Shown: positions 22,801 to 32,643 of the stretch, piece after piece
Layout: each line of letters begins with the position of its first letter
Position numbering within the stretch: position 1 is the first letter of the stretch
Source of the DNA: Cylindrotheca closterium
Lineage: Eukaryota > Bacillariophyta > Bacillariophyceae > Bacillariales > Bacillariaceae
Length of the DNA stretch: 57,643 nt
Reading direction: 5' to 3'
NCBI GenBank assembly: GCA_933822405.4
Contig: CAKOGP040000524.1
Span: 1 to 57,643 of the forward strand
Position numbers and translations under genes: made by a program
The notes under the pieces: generated by a model
The model's input: the letters and a program-made list of their open reading frames with translations, nothing else
What the model was told of the DNA's origin: nothing
Database searches by the model: none

Positions 22801-25800
22801 CAGCAGGAAATGGCCTCCACCCCACAACATCAGCCAACCAGTGTTTTTGAAAGGCTGGCAACGCCTTTGCAAAAGGCCAAACAAAATCCAAAGGCAACAC
22901 CAGGTCACAAGATTCACCGAACAAGAGATTCTGTACCCGGGTCGGGGGGCAAAGTTCGAATGACTCGATCCGGCATGCTTCAGCAGCAGGCGATGTTGTC
23001 AGCCGCTTCTAAAGATGTGGTGCTACCAATGGATGGCAAAATGACATTGATTAGTTCAGAGGATCCACCTCGTGACTTCGTGACTCCCTGTCGTCAACGA
23101 ACCTCAATGCAAACCACAACGCAGACGTTGGTTGGACCTGGGGCGACAGTTCGAATGACACGTGCAGCAATGCTGAACCAAAAGGTGGCAACACCAGTAA
23201 AAAAGGGCGAGGGTGAAACTCCTCCGAAGGCAAAGTATAGGCATTCGCCCTTGTCGCGTGCTTTTCAAATTCATTCAACAAAGGAGACGCTACCGGGATC
23301 CAGTGGGAAAGTCCGTTTGACTCGATCTTTGATGTTGAAGCAACAGGTGCTATCAGCAAAAACCAAGGGGAATCAAGAGTCGTCCAGAAGTAGAGACAGA
23401 CAAAGTGAACCAATGGGTGCATTGGGTTCAAAGGTTCGACTCACACGTGCTGCGATTCTCAAGCAACAACAGACAGCTCCGAATACAAGACAGAGTTGGC
23501 AAGGTAGTTTGCGAGGGTCTGGCAGTAACTCTGAAGTCTCAAACCACTCATCTGGGCTTCGAAAGAACCCATTAAAAATTTCTACTGAAAAATTGCCAGG
23601 TGCAGGCCCACAAGTTCGGCTAACACGCTCTGCCCAATTGAAGATGAAGGCTCTTAAACCAGAGGTCCAACAAGCCATGGAAGATCATCGAGAGTCAAGA
23701 AAACCCCATCCTCCCTTGAATCTTATATACGTTTCTTCCAATAGCTCCACCACATCAATCCTTGGTGATGAGACAAGCCACCCAAACGAGAGAAGCCAAA
23801 GGTCTGGTTTCAAGAAGACAAAAAGTCCAATTGCCTGTACGGCGCGAAATCAGAAACCACATCAAAGCAAGAAGAAAGTTGCTCAAGTATCCCAAGCACT
23901 GAAAGATGAACCAAGTTCAATGTCCGCCATCAACGGTCCCAGGGACATTGGCATTGAGGAAGAGATCTTGGATGATATTCTTGATAATATTCTTGATGAT
24001 GACGAGCATGCAACGGATGCCGCTACGGAGACAAAGGCCAGCAAAGAAGCAGAAAGATTGGCTGCATGCATCAATGCAGAAAGGGAAGCTGCTGAATTTC
24101 AAGTGGAAGAAGAAAAGGAAGTCACTGCTACAGTTTCTACGGAAAAGAAGGATGCGGAACTGAAAGCCAAGCAAGCAGCCGAAGCTGTTCGAATTGCTGC
24201 TGAAGCTCAGCGAATGAAGGCGGAAAAGGAAGCAGCGGAACTGAAAGCCAAACAAGAAGCCGAAGCTGCTGCTGAAGCTAAGCGAATGAAGGCGGAAAAG
24301 GAAGCCGCTGAACTGAAAGCCAAGCAAGCAGCCGAAGCTGTTCGAATTGCTGCTGAAGCTAAGCGAATGAAGGCGGAGAAGGAAGCAGCGGAACTGAAAG
24401 CCAAGCAAGAAACCGAAGCTGTTCGAATTGCTGCTGAAGCTGAGCGAATGAAGGCGGAAAAGGAAGCCGCTGAACTGGAAGCCAAGCAAGCAGCCGAAGC
24501 TGTTCGAATTGCTGCTGAGGCTGAGCGAATGAAGGCGGAAAAGGAAGCCGCTGAACTGAAAGCCAAGCAAGAAGCCGAAGCTGTTCGAATTGCTGCTGAG
24601 GCTGAGCGAAGGAAGGCGGAAAAGGAAGCCGCTGAACTGAAAGCCAAGCAAGAAGCCGAAGCTGTTCGAATTGCTGCTGAGGCTGAGCGAAGGAAGGCGG
24701 AAAAGGAAGCCGCTGAACTGAAAGCCAAGCAAGCAGCCGAAGCTGTTCGAATTGCTGCTGAGGCTGAGCGAATGAAGGCGGAAAAGGAAGCCGCTGAACT
24801 GAAAGAAGAAGAAGAATATGCTGCTAGAATAAAGGCGGAAGCTGTTGCTTCGAGAATTATTGCCAAAACGAAGGCCGCAGAAGAAGCAGAATTTGCTCAT
24901 CTCAACGCCGGAAGGGAAGGCGAACTCGTGGTGAAAGGGGAAGAAGCTGCCAGAGTTGATGCAGGGAAGGCAGAAGCAGCGCACATCAAGGCCGGATTGG
25001 AAGATGCTGAAGTCAAAGCGATGGAAGAAGCCACGGCTGCTAGAGTTGCTGCGGAGAAGAACTCCATAGAAGCATGCATGAAGGCCAAAAAGGAAGCTGC
25101 TGAGTTCAAAATAGAAAAAGAGGAAGCTACCGAAATTGCTGACAAAATGAAGGTCACAGAAGAAGCACAGGTTGCTGTATCCACTCATGATGCCACTGAA
25201 GCAATTGCAGAATGCAAGGAAGACAGAGTTACCATTTTTCTTGGTGATTTTGTGCCAGTACTAGTATCTGAAGACGGGAAACCAGAGGAAAGGACTCTTG
25301 TGAAAGGAGCTTCCATGGTGGAGGAAGCACCACCTATCACGAAGCAAGTCAATTTGTTTCAGGACGAATGGGACAATGATAGTTTTGTCACAGAATCTTT
25401 AAGAGGATTCTTAGACAATGCCAACTCCAAACTGGAAGCTGATTTGAGTGATATTCTGAGCGACGGTGTTGTTCGGAATCATTCAGTTGAAAGACAAACC
25501 ATTCTTTCTGGTGGTCCTGTACCAGTATCTGATTGTGATAACCAAAACGAAGAGAAAGTATTGGAAGACCAAAATGAAGTGAAAGGATTGGAAGATGAGA
25601 TGCCATTGGAGGCAACAAAGTCTGAGGTACTAGCCTCAAAGCTTGCTGATCATGAGCTGGACCAAGAATCTGACCTAGCCAAGGCAATTATTTCGGAAGC
25701 AGACACGACCTATCCTACAGGCATCATTTTGAACGAACATCAGCTGACCACCGCATGTCCAACCGTGGCAAAATTATCGGCTTCAATGGCTTTTGGTACA

Positions 25801-26286
25801 CTAACGATGCTTCCAGAAGAATTCTTGCGAGTCCCAGACGAAAAAGATGAAGAAGAGCATGAAGACTTAACTCCTGCAGAATCGTTGGAGAGTATGCTCC
25901 AATGCATTGATTCTTCTCTTTTTGATGAGATTGCAGCCATTACAGCCGTTCTTGGGGAAGATGCCATCCTGCCACGGTCTCGATCCACAACTTCAGATGT
26001 CGAACTATTAGATGAACTGCCATCATTTGTGGAAGGGGACGAAGGAATGAACGTTGGACCAGCGTCAAGTTTTGACGAACTCTTTAATGGATTCAGTTTC
26101 AACTCGGATAACCAAGAAAGCTATACTGGTGGTGGTACGAGCTCGAAAGACGCCGAGGTGACATCTCCACAACATGGGATGAGTGTTGCACAGATTCGGA
26201 GGAGAAAACCAGTAACAGAACAAGCTGGTAGTTTGGATGCCGACACGCATTCGATTCCAAACAGAGGAGGGAAAAAATTCGAATAG
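19840..26286 (+). CDS. Giant LanC-like protein with a degenerate active site, VRxTR motifs and a coiled coil
   Basis: One 2148-aa frame; the ATG follows an A-rich leader. After an acidic start, residues of about 80-650 follow LANCL order: NLYDGGLGTYF, VLSGRAGAL, WAHGATSLAFLWIQAS, GLAKGTTGMAFLFLALSEY and SLYHGQGGLATLLLQL. LanC enzymes bind zinc through Cys (WCHG) and Cys-His (CHG). Here these positions read WAHG and AKG, so the ligands are missing and a non-catalytic scaffold role is inferred. A low-complexity region follows with FWSLQ near 761, then five copies of VR(M/L)TR(S/A) at about 1039, 1104, 1158, 1199 and 1259. An acidic ILDDILDNILDDD motif precedes a Lys/Glu/Ala coiled coil (from 1440) and an acidic C-terminus ending KKFE. 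There is no signal peptide or membrane segment. A relic of its 5' end lies at 6211-6530. Confidence 0.85.
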   Translation: MASTLESFYSWTLPSPRVLSSLQEDDDISDASEYSSDDSEDHDSDDSNTESEEDLDDENDEPVQIARKLLFDCWKQDHSPAMGNLYDGGLGTYFVLMEYAQRRTNRKLKLRQRKRQRRKQPTNGMQTPKRHTLGGIGTSSPRGSVTPRSSSNSAPPNKAFFNSPPRKKRTSIYRSKHYLKQACDAAEKACQSYHQTMSTVTTSFMYQKQNNISIFQSEWVGARALYGVCLYHLEQEHVEPDPLSTGQTRLSLSSVKPTTSTPDRTSIASDSIQQDGEEKTSRAKSILDDLVEEMLEKASHERSNTVLSGRAGALQAIFWIRSQLRDPYWSQEAVVELAKQIVQGGILTVNTEATVTTEDTTHTSGPESPSTSSGLPGRQSYRHGNFRPPKLPKSDVTREGAIMGQIGILHTLLNLTAQEWNLIEEQVPGSKQMVHGKLDSLTVPLLPSKHPKDTPEHCTNWAHGATSLAFLWIQASQVFQSKSYLLEALDICDNIIWPKISGDDDDSDSEGVNNSASKTTRPPPMGLAKGTTGMAFLFLALSEYCPKPVSTLWLRRAEFLARMALEHSSLATSLAPTPMDMDHLSTVFPFDRTKQSNKQGFPLDAKDRYSLYHGQGGLATLLLQLQRPDHKVHMPLYSMGYSEQLLQPEDQLPQVKLVLDDIPDEPVFAEPAERSKEPEPVIEEEDLQVETQEEVEVVESESEEKEESLDDMLDEILDDNKETEKEEVVKEFVKPRPSAKAILPRPSFLMPKFQAQSNNSLFWSLQSDSNIGDSETYRPSLVNTAPDSAEKVQLRSYSQTNSRLSGMSLSEAAAAMTDAAKDPKAKVTKREEIKKRTKESAQPSDATRIQNIVPSDGSKVIVQETKNSEQEKKTVAAPSPSRADKEETQPKDSKLSKKSTPSRSKQNTEPPIKSSEVSHSSGTQRDSASTVHSNLGNLSAMKDTDNSGLIKTTKECSTKESPGKCSSHTKGVLLETPKRNTFPSLSAQQEMASTPQHQPTSVFERLATPLQKAKQNPKATPGHKIHRTRDSVPGSGGKVRMTRSGMLQQQAMLSAASKDVVLPMDGKMTLISSEDPPRDFVTPCRQRTSMQTTTQTLVGPGATVRMTRAAMLNQKVATPVKKGEGETPPKAKYRHSPLSRAFQIHSTKETLPGSSGKVRLTRSLMLKQQVLSAKTKGNQESSRSRDRQSEPMGALGSKVRLTRAAILKQQQTAPNTRQSWQGSLRGSGSNSEVSNHSSGLRKNPLKISTEKLPGAGPQVRLTRSAQLKMKALKPEVQQAMEDHRESRKPHPPLNLIYVSSNSSTTSILGDETSHPNERSQRSGFKKTKSPIACTARNQKPHQSKKKVAQVSQALKDEPSSMSAINGPRDIGIEEEILDDILDNILDDDEHATDAATETKASKEAERLAACINAEREAAEFQVEEEKEVTATVSTEKKDAELKAKQAAEAVRIAAEAQRMKAEKEAAELKAKQEAEAAAEAKRMKAEKEAAELKAKQAAEAVRIAAEAKRMKAEKEAAELKAKQETEAVRIAAEAERMKAEKEAAELEAKQAAEAVRIAAEAERMKAEKEAAELKAKQEAEAVRIAAEAERRKAEKEAAELKAKQEAEAVRIAAEAERRKAEKEAAELKAKQAAEAVRIAAEAERMKAEKEAAELKEEEEYAARIKAEAVASRIIAKTKAAEEAEFAHLNAGREGELVVKGEEAARVDAGKAEAAHIKAGLEDAEVKAMEEATAARVAAEKNSIEACMKAKKEAAEFKIEKEEATEIADKMKVTEEAQVAVSTHDATEAIAECKEDRVTIFLGDFVPVLVSEDGKPEERTLVKGASMVEEAPPITKQVNLFQDEWDNDSFVTESLRGFLDNANSKLEADLSDILSDGVVRNHSVERQTILSGGPVPVSDCDNQNEEKVLEDQNEVKGLEDEMPLEATKSEVLASKLADHELDQESDLAKAIISEADTTYPTGIILNEHQLTTACPTVAKLSASMAFGTLTMLPEEFLRVPDEKDEEEHEDLTPAESLESMLQCIDSSLFDEIAAITAVLGEDAILPRSRSTTSDVELLDELPSFVEGDEGMNVGPASSFDELFNGFSFNSDNQESYTGGGTSSKDAEVTSPQHGMSVAQIRRRKPVTEQAGSLDADTHSIPNRGGKKFE
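24157..24795 (+). repeat. Eight 81-bp tandem repeats encoding a coiled coil
   Basis: Codons 1440-1652 consist of eight units of 27 aa (core ELKAKQxAEAVRIAAEAER, then MKAEKEAA). Unit 2 lacks three residues. Units 6 and 7 are nearly identical DNA with RRKAEKE. The regular charge pattern predicts a long single alpha helix or coiled coil. Long antisense frames over this tract are by-products of the periodicity. Confidence 0.92.
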
Positions 26287-26748
26287 ACAAGCAAACGCAT
26301 ATATAATAGAATTACAGCACTCGATAGCTTGTCATTTTGCTTGATTGTTCGTTCCTTTTTCATTGTCGTTTGTTCGGCATCCTGTGTTGTGTTAACGGAC
26401 ATTTGCTTGAAGGAAACGGAAGCTAAATAAATAAGTAGCAACCGACGAATACGAACTTCAAAACTGGCGTGTGTCCGTGTGAGTGACTTTCCGTTGTATT
26501 ATTTTATGTTCGATGTTCATCTATTTGAGAGACCAATAAGCCAAGAAAGGAGAAGGAATACAGTAGGACATTCAGCATACCGGCGGTACGATTGCAGTCC
26601 AACAAGACAAGTCCCATCCGTTTCAACGCAGCATCCTAAACCCTCAATATTCTACATTCACTATATTGATAACAAATGAAGGAACTTGGCTCCCAAATTC
26701 AATAAAAAGAAAGAAAACTGATAGAACATACACACAAAACTTAATACA
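26287..26748. other. Intergenic region between two VRxTR-motif genes
   Basis: No gene seen. It must contain the 3' UTR of the LanC-like gene and the A-rich 5' UTR of the next gene (26,640-26,748). Confidence 0.5.
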
Positions 26749-27981
26749 ATGTTGGAACGCCACGTTAAGGTGAAAGAAGGAATCACATTGTCAGATGATG
26801 AAATCAGTCATAATCGTGACTCATCATCGAACATTAGTGCTCAAACTTCCTCCAGCAAGGAAAACCTAAAGCGTACGATAAACGATGATCAGATGTTTCA
26901 GGAATCTGATGAGGATGATGTCTCTGATCATTCAGACGATAGCGGAACGGACAAATCGAAACGAAAATCTGTTTTGGAAATGGCCAATGCCATTGAATCT
27001 TCGATATCGTTGTCCAGTCCAGTTGCTGTCAGAAAGCCTGCTGTTACTCTCGGGGACGATGCCGGCAACGTGGGTAAGCCTTCCAATCAACAGCCACAGT
27101 CTCAATTTTGGTCTTTGCAAGACAGCAGGCGGTCCTCCGTCACTAGCACTCTATCAAAGATCAAACGACCGCCACAACCATCGCCGTCAATACACAAATC
27201 CCCAGTTCAAGTACCAAAAGAGACTGTGGATGCAGCATCGCTAGACTTGGATATTAGCTTTCAAGTCTCTCCAGTAACATCACCAGCGGCAATATGTACA
27301 ATGCCTGCAACAAGACCCCCATCACCAAAATTCAACAAGTCCAGCAACCGAACAGTAACGACTCGGGAAACCATGGAAGGACCTGGACCCAAAGTACGAA
27401 TGACACGGTCTACATTGCTCAGACTCAAGGGAAAGGAAAAGCAGCGACAACAAAAACAGAAACAGAAACATGACGAAACGGCTCTGAAACCAAGAACAAA
27501 TGGATTCGTCAACAGTAAGCTGCAAACAAGATCTAGAATTCCTCGACAAAAGGATTATCCGAAGCCATGGCTTGTATCGGATGCCAAAAAAGCAACGTCG
27601 AGAACGCGAACAGGCCATGCTACGACCCAGCAAGGACCTGATCCTAGCACCACTGGAAAGGAACCGCAAATCAGTCAACTGCCCGGAAGACGAAGTCGTT
27701 CCAAACCTGCCGCCAAGACCACACAAGCACCCGGAAAGGTCCGATTGACACGATCTGCCATATTAAAACTACGACAGTCACAAGAAAAGGCTGCAAACCA
27801 AGTGACACAACAAGATCTGGATAACCAACGCTTGGGCATTCCACCTGTCAAATTCTTGCAGATTCCCAACTCACCCACCAAGATCGATTTCGAAGATGAT
27901 GAAATGGAGCACCCGAATGATATTGCGCGAAGAAAGCTACGGGAGCTATTCGATGGCAATTCCAAGCCCAAGGCGCGGTGA
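26749..27981 (+). CDS. Basic low-complexity protein sharing VRxTR and FWSLQ motifs with its neighbour
   Basis: 410 aa, single exon, family not recognised. It opens with an acidic Ser-rich part (EDDVSDHSDDSGTD) and then carries FWSLQDS at about 119-125, closely matching FWSLQSDS of the preceding giant protein. Two copies of the shared motif follow: GPKVRMTRSTLLRLK near 215 and GKVRLTRSAILKLR near 330. Between them the chain is rich in Lys, Arg, Gln and Pro. The C-terminus has a short predicted helix, IARRKLRELFDG. There is no signal peptide or membrane segment. Order and motifs suggest it is a partial paralog of the C-terminal half of the LanC-like protein, in the same orientation 460 bp downstream. 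Nuclear or scaffold location is a guess from composition. Confidence 0.8.
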   Translation: MLERHVKVKEGITLSDDEISHNRDSSSNISAQTSSSKENLKRTINDDQMFQESDEDDVSDHSDDSGTDKSKRKSVLEMANAIESSISLSSPVAVRKPAVTLGDDAGNVGKPSNQQPQSQFWSLQDSRRSSVTSTLSKIKRPPQPSPSIHKSPVQVPKETVDAASLDLDISFQVSPVTSPAAICTMPATRPPSPKFNKSSNRTVTTRETMEGPGPKVRMTRSTLLRLKGKEKQRQQKQKQKHDETALKPRTNGFVNSKLQTRSRIPRQKDYPKPWLVSDAKKATSRTRTGHATTQQGPDPSTTGKEPQISQLPGRRSRSKPAAKTTQAPGKVRLTRSAILKLRQSQEKAANQVTQQDLDNQRLGIPPVKFLQIPNSPTKIDFEDDEMEHPNDIARRKLRELFDGNSKPKAR

Positions 27982-28775
27982 AACATACCAGCTCCGATGA
28001 ATGCTCAATCGTCATCTCTGATTCATTCATCCATCCATCCAACCATCTCAATTTCTTAGTACTAAACTAGTGCATAGAGTAGAACTCTATGTATCAAAGC
28101 AATGCCGTAGATGTAACATCCGGAAGTTGCCATTGTACCTCAGGAGGGACCACAAAATGGACGCTACGCTTTTGTTCTTCGTCCAAGGCATTTTCGTGTC
28201 TGCTAATATTAGGTTAAATATTTCGCAAAATCTTGGCCCGATGTTTCTCTTTTTACAATAAAAAACGTTTGTGTTAAGTGCAAAGACTGCTCGAACTATC
28301 GCAAGACACTATCTTTTCTAATTGAGTGTCGCGAAACCGGCATTTTTCGGGGAGACAGTCATCCGGCACTACTCGGAGCTTCAATTCCTGCATGAGTGAG
28401 TTATCCATCTATCGTCACAACCACATACGACCGTGTCATCAGCTGAATCAAATAATCTGAGACTTCTCCGTTGTCAGCACAACAAAGAACTGGTATTCAT
28501 TATTAGTAATCCCAGTATTGTGTGGTGATTGAAGGCTTACTGAAAATTGTTGGTTGGTTGTTTGAATCGGTTTAGGCTTAAGGATTAGACTTCAGCTGAA
28601 ACTTCAGACTTAATCAGAAGTGTCCACAGTCTTCAACACTGAATCAACGCACCAACGCAAGAGCATCCATACGATACACATGCTTTAAGGGGGTAATTAG
28701 GGGCAAGGAAATTCACAAGGGAGGAATCAAATTGACGCGTGGGTAGTCTGATTGGGGGGTCTTGCTTTTAAGCTC
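27982..28775. other. Intergenic stretch, no gene seen
   Basis: No open frame longer than about 60 codons with coding character. Small tracts such as catccatccatccaacc near 28,028 are present. The region holds the 3' UTR of the previous gene and the promoter of the next one. Confidence 0.5.
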
Positions 28776-31700
28776 ATGAGTGCCATGGTGATGAACTTTT
28801 TCGGATCACCCAAGGGGAAGAAGAAAGCAGCAGTGGCCATCGGAGCCGATGAGGCGAGTTTAGACTCCGTTAGTCTGAACGATGGAGTTAAGAGTCCCGG
28901 CAATGATGAGGGCAGCGCTGAAATGTACAAATATCCAGACAAATCTGAACGATCTCTGGGGGAGTCTTTTCAAAGCATTGGCGGAACGAGTGGCATTACT
29001 GCGAAGCTTCTCAAAGAGGAGAGGCAGCTTCAAAAGATCATTGCCAAGTCGAAGGACAAGCCACTCGATAGAAAGGTTCAGAAGGCTACCGAGAAGCGGC
29101 GTGAAGCAATTCTTAAGGAAAAGGTCAATGCCGTGACGGAAATGGAACAAGATGTTATCATTCGTTGCTTGGGTGTTGGATCAGATGGTTACTGCTTGCG
29201 CCATCAAGATCAAAAGGTCCGAATGGGGATTGTTCGACCATCGTTTCGGTTCGAAACGATTAGTCTTTGTAAATCGTGTGCGTTTGGGGCTGCGAGTGGA
29301 ATCGAAGTGAAGAATCATGGACAAAAGGACAAAACCATTTCACATGCTGTCAATGGTGCCTTGGTCGCTACCGGAGTCAAGAAGAAGAAAAAGAAGGTCA
29401 AGGGATCCTTTGCAGCGAATATGAATGGTGCCTCTCCAGATAAGCCACGGGTGGATCTAAATGAGAGCTTTAGGTCCGCTCATGGCTATGATGTCAGCGT
29501 ATCCGAGAACCAGTTCGCTAGTAGCGATGGCTTGCAGGGAATTGGCGAAAATAGTGGTACTCCCAACCACACTTCTGCGCATTCTAGAACTGATCTAGAG
29601 CAGGATGCTCGTTGGATGCAAGAGGTTCAAGTGCGAGTGCTGCAGGTGAATAGCTGGGACAACAGTATCGTTCCTTTGAAGTGCCATCCCAATTATGCCA
29701 AGTACTTTCGAATGCTGGAATCAGGTAAGCAGTCAGACTGCCTTTTTTTCAATGATACTCCAGCTACCACAATCCTAATGAACTCACTTCCCCATGTTTC
29801 TCTCTAGGTGTCCCGAGGGAAGAGATCAAAGAAATGAATGGGGATCATGGACCAGATCTGTTGGTACTTAGCCTTGATCCAGAAAGGTCACTCAATGACC
29901 AGATGCCTAGCCTTCCTTCTCATATTCAAAAAAGATTACAGTCCAATCCAGCTTTGATTACCTCCACTTCTGTCGATGATGATGAATCCGAAATTGTCGA
30001 TCTGATTTATAAATCGTACTTGACGCAACTTCATGTCTTTGAGCATTTTTTGCAAGAAGACGAAGCTGGTATCAAGGCCATGCGGGAGAGCAATGGCGCG
30101 AATGAAAGCAGTTCAGAACTTACACCGGCGGCAACTGATGGATCTCCAAAGAAGAAAGTGAAAAAGTTACGTCTAACCAAGCATTTCAAGCGATTCGTCG
30201 GTGTGGATGCACACAAGGAGCACGCAACCGATGACGAAGCTTCCGAAGAAGAAAATGCCGACCTTTTGGAACCAAGCAACAGCAATCACATTGAGGAGAG
30301 TACAATGGCTCAATATGCTACTGGTCCAGTTTCACTCCAGCCCCTGCCCAGCGCAGGGCTACGGCGGGCACGAAGGCCCACTACAGCCAGTCGGCGTCCC
30401 CGAAAACCTGGTATGACTAAGACACCTGATCGTGGCGTTATCCTTGCCCCGAAGAACGCAGAAACCCCCATGAGCCCACTCAGTACCAGTCCCGGTCATG
30501 CTGGCCGCAAATCATTTGATCCGAATACAATGGATAGCATCATGTCTACTTCGAGTGCAGACGAACTTTTGGAGGCAAATGGGACCGTAGACGCTGCTCT
30601 GACTTCTTCTGCTACAAAAGAACTGCTGGAGCATCCGGTGGTGGTGAAGTCATTTTCTTCTGCGCCATCTGATGAAGATATGGGAGGTCTTCCAACTCAG
30701 ACAACCCCTGCCGACGAGGAACAAGAGAAAGCTTCTCCTGCTCCACCTCTGGTCATCAAATCTTTTCCTTCAGCAGCGAATACAACTTCAATCGATACCA
30801 GCAAGAAAGAAACAGAGGAAGCTTCACCCCCTGTCATGGTCATCAAAACATTCCCGTCCAAGGCAAATGAAGCCCCGGAAAGCTCCTCTGAGGAAGAGAA
30901 AAAGGAATCCGCAGTTCCTATGGTGATTTCCTCTTTCCCCTCAGCCAAGAGAGCTTCCAATGCATCTAAGAACAAAGCAGATGAGGAAGAGAAAAAGGAA
31001 ACTGCAGGTCCTATGGTGATTTCATCTTTCCCTTCAGCCAAGAGAGCCTCCAATGCTTCTAACAAGAAAAAAGATGGAATTGCGATTCCCAAATTGGATG
31101 GAGATGGGAAACAAGTCGAGAAACCGCAAGACGAGCAACCGCAAGATACGGAAGAAGAAAAGAAGAAAAAAGAAGAGTTACGAAAAGCAGTTGCAGCAAT
31201 GCATCAATTCAAACTTGGCAGCTACGACGATTCGTTCGGTAGCATCCCAACCACAGTACTTCCTGAATTTTGCCCCAATACTGGTGAGCCCAGTATTCAT
31301 AGCCATCTCTCCAGTATCAGCAGTCATTCCAGCGATGCCAGCTCATCGTATGAGAGCGAGAGCGAAAGTGATAGTGACGAAGATGATGGAGATGAGGATG
31401 ACGGAAACGAGGACGGCGATCAGGAGAAAATTGAACCGTCAGCGTCAGAAGAAGAGTCTGAAAAGGAGACAATTGATATGGATGAATACATTCATCTTTC
31501 GGATAAGCTTATTGATGCCAATGCAGAGTTGTTTGAAGCAAAGTATCTTCTCGAGAACTCGCAGAAACGAGAAGAAGCTCTGCTAGGAGCAAATAAAGCA
31601 AAGGATCGAAAGATATTAAGACTGTCGGAAACAATCGAAGAAATGCAGGCTCATATCAACGTTCTTAGTGCTCAAAATGCTGAAGCCGGGAAGATTATGA

Positions 31701-32527
31701 TGGAACTTACGGCATCGATCGAAGTCCACAAACGACAGAAACTCTTTCGAAGGATATCAATTGCCTCGTCTACAGGGATATCAATGGCTTCGTTTTCTTC
31801 ATCCGTCTTGGATCAAGACGATACACCTGCATCCCAACATAAGCGATCTTCCGGTGGTCCACTACGGCGCAAATCTGAAGACACTTTAGGAAGCGAATCA
31901 CGGCGAAGTAACAGCAAACGCGCTTCTGGTTCTGGGCAGATGCGGCGTACCTCTGGTTCCGGTCACAATCGCTTATCTAGTTTCTCTGCTTCCAATCGCA
32001 TTGGTTCCATTAATTCCCTTCTTGGCCCCGCAACAGAGGAAGGAGGAGAGGGTTTTGGTGAGAGCAGTACGCCTTTGATGATGTCATTTACAAGTGGTCC
32101 AGCGACATCATCTCCAAATGTGAGGGAAGTCCCACCAAGCGCAGCTTCCAACGTGCGGCAAGTTCCACCAAAGGAGGCTCAGAATACATCCGAACCCGCC
32201 GCAATCGAGAACTCAGTATTGGAGGATAACATGTTTCCTCCAGCAGCGAATGTGAGAGAAATCACTCCACTCAACCGAAGAAGGGTGAAAGAGGTGTCAA
32301 TGGAAGAGGGGCAGAAACAAATTCCCGCCACCCCAATTGCTCCATCTTCCGTTCCAGCTCCTGTACCTGCTCCAAGCCAACCTTTAGTCATTCGAAGTTA
32401 CCAGCCAAGCGAAAGACTAGCCGAAAGAAGGAGAAAGAAGAGAGAATTAGAGGAAAGGCTGAAGATGTCCGTTGCAAAATCACACAGTTCAGATGCGGAC
32501 GATTCGCATCCTATTTCTACGGAATGA
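28776..32527 (+). CDS. Two-exon protein with a CCDC53-like motif and repeated V-I-x-S-F-P-S-A motifs
   Basis: Exons 28,776-29,724 and 29,808-32,527 join in frame over an 83-nt GT-AG intron, giving about 1222 aa. The first ATG in frame is 28,776; ATGs at 28,785 and 28,791 are alternatives. Near residue 140 a Cys/His cluster (C-x8-C-x2-H, then C-x2-C) may bind zinc. The splice junction falls inside KYFRMLESGVPREEIKEM followed by DLLVLSLDPE. This resembles the short YFKMLKxGVPxxAVxxKM motif of CCDC53 (WASH complex subunit 3). The rest is low complexity: five tandem motifs of type VIKSFPSA at about 615-755, an acidic Ser tract, a coiled coil at about 890-960, then NVRE(V/I)xP repeats and a basic C-terminus. 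A cytoskeletal scaffold is possible; function is unproven. Confidence 0.75.
29725..29807 (+). other. Spliceosomal intron, 83 nt
   Basis: Donor gtaagc, acceptor tctctag. Removing it joins tca-g to gt-gtc (phase 1) and restores the conserved MLESGVPREE stretch. Confidence 0.9.
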
Positions 32528-32643
32528 AAGAATAAGCGCGGAGGAATTAGGCGGACTGTACGGCTTGAATACGATCCGAGTTGGACGAATTTCAAGTATG
32601 CATAATAGCTTTGACAATTTTTGCATTGTAATCTTTGTCACTT

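Noticed and set aside
23917..25188. Antisense open frame of 423 codons over the coiled-coil region
   Set aside because: Its Ser/Phe/Leu periodic product mirrors the 81-bp repeat of the sense coiled coil; no start context or family resemblance.
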